Shown here in pieces: positions 61,437 through 64,000 of a stretch of DNA of 64,000 nucleotides. This stretch comes from Syncephalastrum monosporum B8922 (lineage: Eukaryota > Mucoromycota > Mucoromycetes > Mucorales > Syncephalastraceae). The notes beneath the pieces are model-generated. The model saw only the letters and a program-made list of their open reading frames with translations. It made no database searches and was not told the DNA's origin. Position numbers and translations under genes: made by a program. Location: contig JNEN01000858.1 in NCBI GenBank assembly GCA_000697355.1, forward strand, positions 164,016 through 228,015, read 5' to 3'. How positions within the stretch are numbered: the stretch's first letter is position 1; every line of letters starts with the position of its first letter.

Positions 61437-62740
61437 ATGAACATTCAATTCTTGTATGAAAATGGGAAAGGTTCTGTCGTCGACGAGTATGGCAGGCCTG
61501 AACCGATGGATTATATTGTTGATGAGGAGCAGTTTCGTCTCGAAACATTGAGTTCTCATACCTAATACCTAGCTCAGCTGCCTCTGGAGAGGGTGAAAAT
61601 AGTAGAGGCAATGCAGGTGGAAAAGGAGGTACAGCCTGGTAGTGATGTTGTTATGAGGGAAACATCTATGAAGCGAAATTATACACGCTACTCAGATCAG
61701 GACAAAGTGAGGTTCTTCAGACTGTTGTTTGAGAAATGTCTGAGCGCGGCTGCTGCAGCAAAACAGCTTGGTATTCACGTTCGTACAGCACAAAAATGGG
61801 CTAAACAGTACGAAAAGAATCCTGATAGTATCTTTGAGAAACGGAGAAAGACCGGCCGTCCACGTATTCTCCACGACGGACACAAAAGCGTCATTCTCGA
61901 GTGCATTGATGAGAACCCTTCAATTGTCCTGGATGAACTAATGAAGAAGTTAAAGCAAATATTCACAGAATTAAAGGTATCTAAAAGTACTTTGTTTGAT
62001 TTTATAAAAGAACATTGCAACTTGTCTCTCAAAAAAGCTCGGTTTCAACCCATAGACCGGAACAGCGAAGAAAAGATTCAAGAGCGCCTAGATTGGATTC
62101 GTAAATGGGAAAAAACCGACATTGATTTTACGAGAAACTGTGTCTTTCTTGACGAAGCTGCTTTCCATATTAATTTGAAACGTAGTATGGCATGGTCAAG
62201 GAAAGGTACACCAGCAGTGGTCACGGTTCCCAAAACACGAGCAACAACAACCACCATTTTAGGCGCGATTTCTGCTGAAGGTCTAATCAAATGCAGTCTC
62301 AGACTTCCTCAGCCTCCATCCAATAAAAAGAGAAAGCGGGAGATGGCGTTGGGCATGTGAGTAAAGGAACAGTGACGGGACACTACGTTAGCTTTCTGAA
62401 GGCCACAATGGATGAAATGGACCAGTACCCGCACATGAAAGGCCATTACCTCGTGATGGACAATGCTCCTATCCATACATCGGAGGACATATCGAAATAT
62501 ATAGAATCTCGTGGCTATCAATGTGTTTACCTGCCTTCATATTCCCCTGAGCTCAATCCAATTGAGCAATTCTGGTCAGTAGTCAAAAGTAAAGTGAAAC
62601 GCAACAAATTTCTCGAGAAGGAAACGTTGATGACACGGATCAGTGAAGCTTCTAATAGTTTGAGGTTAAGCGATCTTAAAGGGACTGTTAGCCATTCGCA
62701 TAAATGCTTGGACAAGTGTCGTAAGAGGCAAGCCCTCTGA
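61437..62740 (+). pseudogene. Tc1-like DD34E transposase, broken
   Basis: From the ATG at 61437 the frame has one in-frame TAA (61563-61565), resumes through helix-turn-helix sequence, and shifts by one base near 62320-62345. The N-terminal part includes KRNYTRYSDQDKVRFFRLLF, AAAAAKQLGIHVRTAQKW and a GRPRIL linker typical of Tc1/IS630 DNA-binding domains. The catalytic residues are intact: Asp in CVFLDEAAFH, Asp in LVMDNAPIHTS and Glu in NPIEQFW. Thirty-four residues separate the second Asp from Glu (DD34E). The early TAA might instead lie in a 55-nt intron (GTTGATG to ACCTAG), but the frameshift has no splice explanation. The slip region TAAAAAG is not a canonical heptamer. This copy is probably not able to make transposase alone. 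Confidence 0.85.
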
Positions 62741-63959
62741 ACGGCGTGACAAAAGAACCACTGTATTATTCCCAACATGGCTCAAGACGACATAAAATTG
62801 TCAAATGGATTGTACACGCATCAGATTATTCTTTATGAATAACGAACTTTTTTCCAACACGCCTACCTTTCATGCCTTCCAGGGTCAGTTTGCATGCTTT
62901 CCATGCCTTCTAACTTTTCATGTCTTCTAGATTTTCCAAGCCTAAATTTCCATGCCCTCTATGCTGGAAGGTAAAGAAGGCATGAAAAATTAGATGCTGT
63001 GACGGACTGACGTACGGACGAGATAGTAGTGTCCATTGCTTCGGGCCTCCAACGACAGTATTCAAATATTTTCTCGAAGGCCATAATGGCAGTCAATAAA
63101 TAGATTTATTCAAGAGGATCCCAATCAGTTGTCCGAGTGAAGAGAAAAGGGATAAAATGCCTCTTCATTCCTGGTTATTTATACAATCTATACAATCTAT
63201 AGAAGGAGGCTATGGATTTGATGCCTCTTCTTAATAGAGTAAATTTTATAAAAACTACGCGATCACACTACAGTGTTTCCGAAGTTTAGTATCACTTTCT
63301 TTGGATCGAATGTCTGCCCAAAGCAAGTAGAGTTCCAAAAATAAGTATTTATTGTCGCACACAGTAGAACTATTCCAATATGAGTGCGCCTGGAAGAAAG
63401 AAAGAGTCGTGCATAAGTGTCGTGTCCAGTGTCGTTTTCTGCCTGCATAAAAACGAGATGGCCTAATTCTCTTTTCAATACATCCAGTATGAAGGTAAAC
63501 ACTTTTCGGGGACGATGTCAATGAAATCGGTGGAGGAAACAGGCTAGATGGAGATAGAGACGCAGAACTTGAATAGTGTGATAACAAATCTGCGGCACAC
63601 ACCTTGAATGGATTCAGCTCTTTGCAGATGTTGCTTCTAGAAAGAAGACGTTAGTAAAGTTCAACGTGCCATGCACATCACAGCAAGAGAACCCAAGTCA
63701 GAGAGCCTGATTGACAAGTCAATTGGCTGCAATGGTTGGTATCGAGGACGTTCGCCCAAAGACTACTAGCCGCAAGCATCTTGATTGTTGAAGTGGTTGG
63801 ATAGAAAGAGAAGGAAAAATATTTTTTGTGTAGGCCGAAAAAATGCTTGCCGGACCGGTCGGCCACCTAGTCATGCCTTCCAAATGCGGATGCGGCATCA
63901 AGCGGACGACATTTCCTTCTTCTTTACCTCCACACCTCACGCCTTTATCGTGTTTTCAA
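62741..63959. other. Region 3' of the transposon, no recognised gene
   Basis: It holds a cluster of CATGCCTTC-type repeats (62868-62987), a short tandem ACAATCTAT duplication near 63181-63200 and a further CATGCCTTCCA at about 63873-63884. The minus-strand frame at 63255-63602 has no recognisable domain. Confidence 0.45.
62868..62987. repeat. CATGCCTTC repeat cluster with a 12-bp inverted repeat
   Basis: TTTCATGCCTTC (62868-62879) is exactly inverted at GAAGGCATGAAA (62976-62987). Between them, related units occur near 62898 (TTTCCATGCCTTCTA), 62915 (TTTTCATGTCTTCTA) and 62947 (TTTCCATGCCCTCTA). Confidence 0.6.
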
Positions 63960-64000
63960 ATGCCAAAGAGAAAAGAAGCGAGCGAGTCTGGATCATCAAA
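63960..64000 (+). CDS. Possible start of a gene cut by the right edge
   Basis: An ATG at 63960 opens a lysine-rich frame, MPKRKEASESGSSK, still open at the window end. A 14-residue fragment cannot be identified. The preceding pyrimidine-rich sequence looks like a fungal 5' leader. Confidence 0.3.
   Translation, partial: MPKRKEASESGSS

Larger units (their letters stand above)
61223..62853 (+). mobile_element. Tc1/mariner-type DNA transposon copy, degenerate
   Basis: The transposase remnant (61437-62740) is bracketed by imperfect inverted arms. Left: AAAAAATTCG (61223-61232), ATCTGATG (61253-61260) and AATTTATGTCGT (61271-61282). Right, read on the minus strand: AAAAAAGTTCG (62853-62843), ATCTGATG (62826-62819) and AATTTTATGTCGT (62799-62787), in the same order. 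The true ends and any TA target duplication could not be fixed by eye, so the limits are approximate. Confidence 0.55.

Noticed and set aside
62300..62360. Programmed -1 frameshift in the transposase
   Set aside because: TAAAAAG is not a canonical slippery heptamer, no downstream structure is evident, and an upstream in-frame stop suggests simple decay.
63255..63602. 115-codon minus-strand frame near the right end
   Set aside because: No recognisable domain, no splice-compatible partners and compositional bias only.

Overview
This is nuclear DNA of an intron-rich, compact fungal genome. The genes are split by short introns (mostly 45-110 nt) and spaced by a few hundred bases. Several are characteristic of fungi: a VTC polyphosphate polymerase subunit, a Sur2-type sphingolipid hydroxylase, a Prm1-like membrane protein and Pkr1. 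PTEN, BTG/TOB, an RBMS-type RRM protein and an AZUL-HECT ligase are retained, and a Tc1-type DD34E transposon copy is present. Together these suggest an early-diverging lineage, most likely Mucoromycota/Mucorales; that placement is inference, since there is no marker rRNA in the window. No rRNA, tRNA, CRISPR, phage or bacterial operon structure was recognised.

Layout. 1-2.7 kb: a partial gene running off the left edge and a Mid2-like surface protein, both on the minus strand. 2.7-5.7 kb: intergenic. 5.7-12 kb: a large disordered protein and a VTC subunit. 12.3-13.5 kb: a peroxisomal acyl-CoA thioesterase (minus). 16.6-25.9 kb: four plus-strand genes (RBMS-like RRM protein, Hse1/STAM of ESCRT-0, a small two-helix membrane protein, a Mei2-like RRM protein). 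26.5-30.1 kb: Rpp40 of RNase P/MRP, BTG/TOB, and Sur2. 30.4-36.4 kb: SPIN90/Ldb17 convergent with a UBE3A-like HECT ligase. 36.8-47.9 kb: Pumilio/PUF, a MAPR haem-binding protein, a coiled-coil protein and Upf2. 48.4-52.6 kb (minus): Sar1, Prm1-like and a C2H2 factor. 52.6-56 kb: gene desert. 56-60.1 kb: Pkr1, PTEN and a TBC Rab-GAP. 61.2-62.9 kb: a broken Tc1-like transposon. 64 kb: a possible gene start at the right edge.

Functionally there are two groups: post-transcriptional regulators (RBMS-like, Mei2-like, BTG/TOB, PUF, Upf2, plus Rpp40), and membrane-traffic or lipid-signalling proteins (Hse1, Sar1, TBC GAP, PTEN, Sur2, VTC, SPIN90). The sharpest link inside the window is an exact PUF-type octamer just 3' of the BTG/TOB stop codon, with a PUF gene 9 kb away. 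Exon joins were chosen by reading frame, GT/GC-AG sites and known family sequence. Every multi-exon model given as complete sums to a whole number of codons ending in one stop; none has been tested against transcripts.
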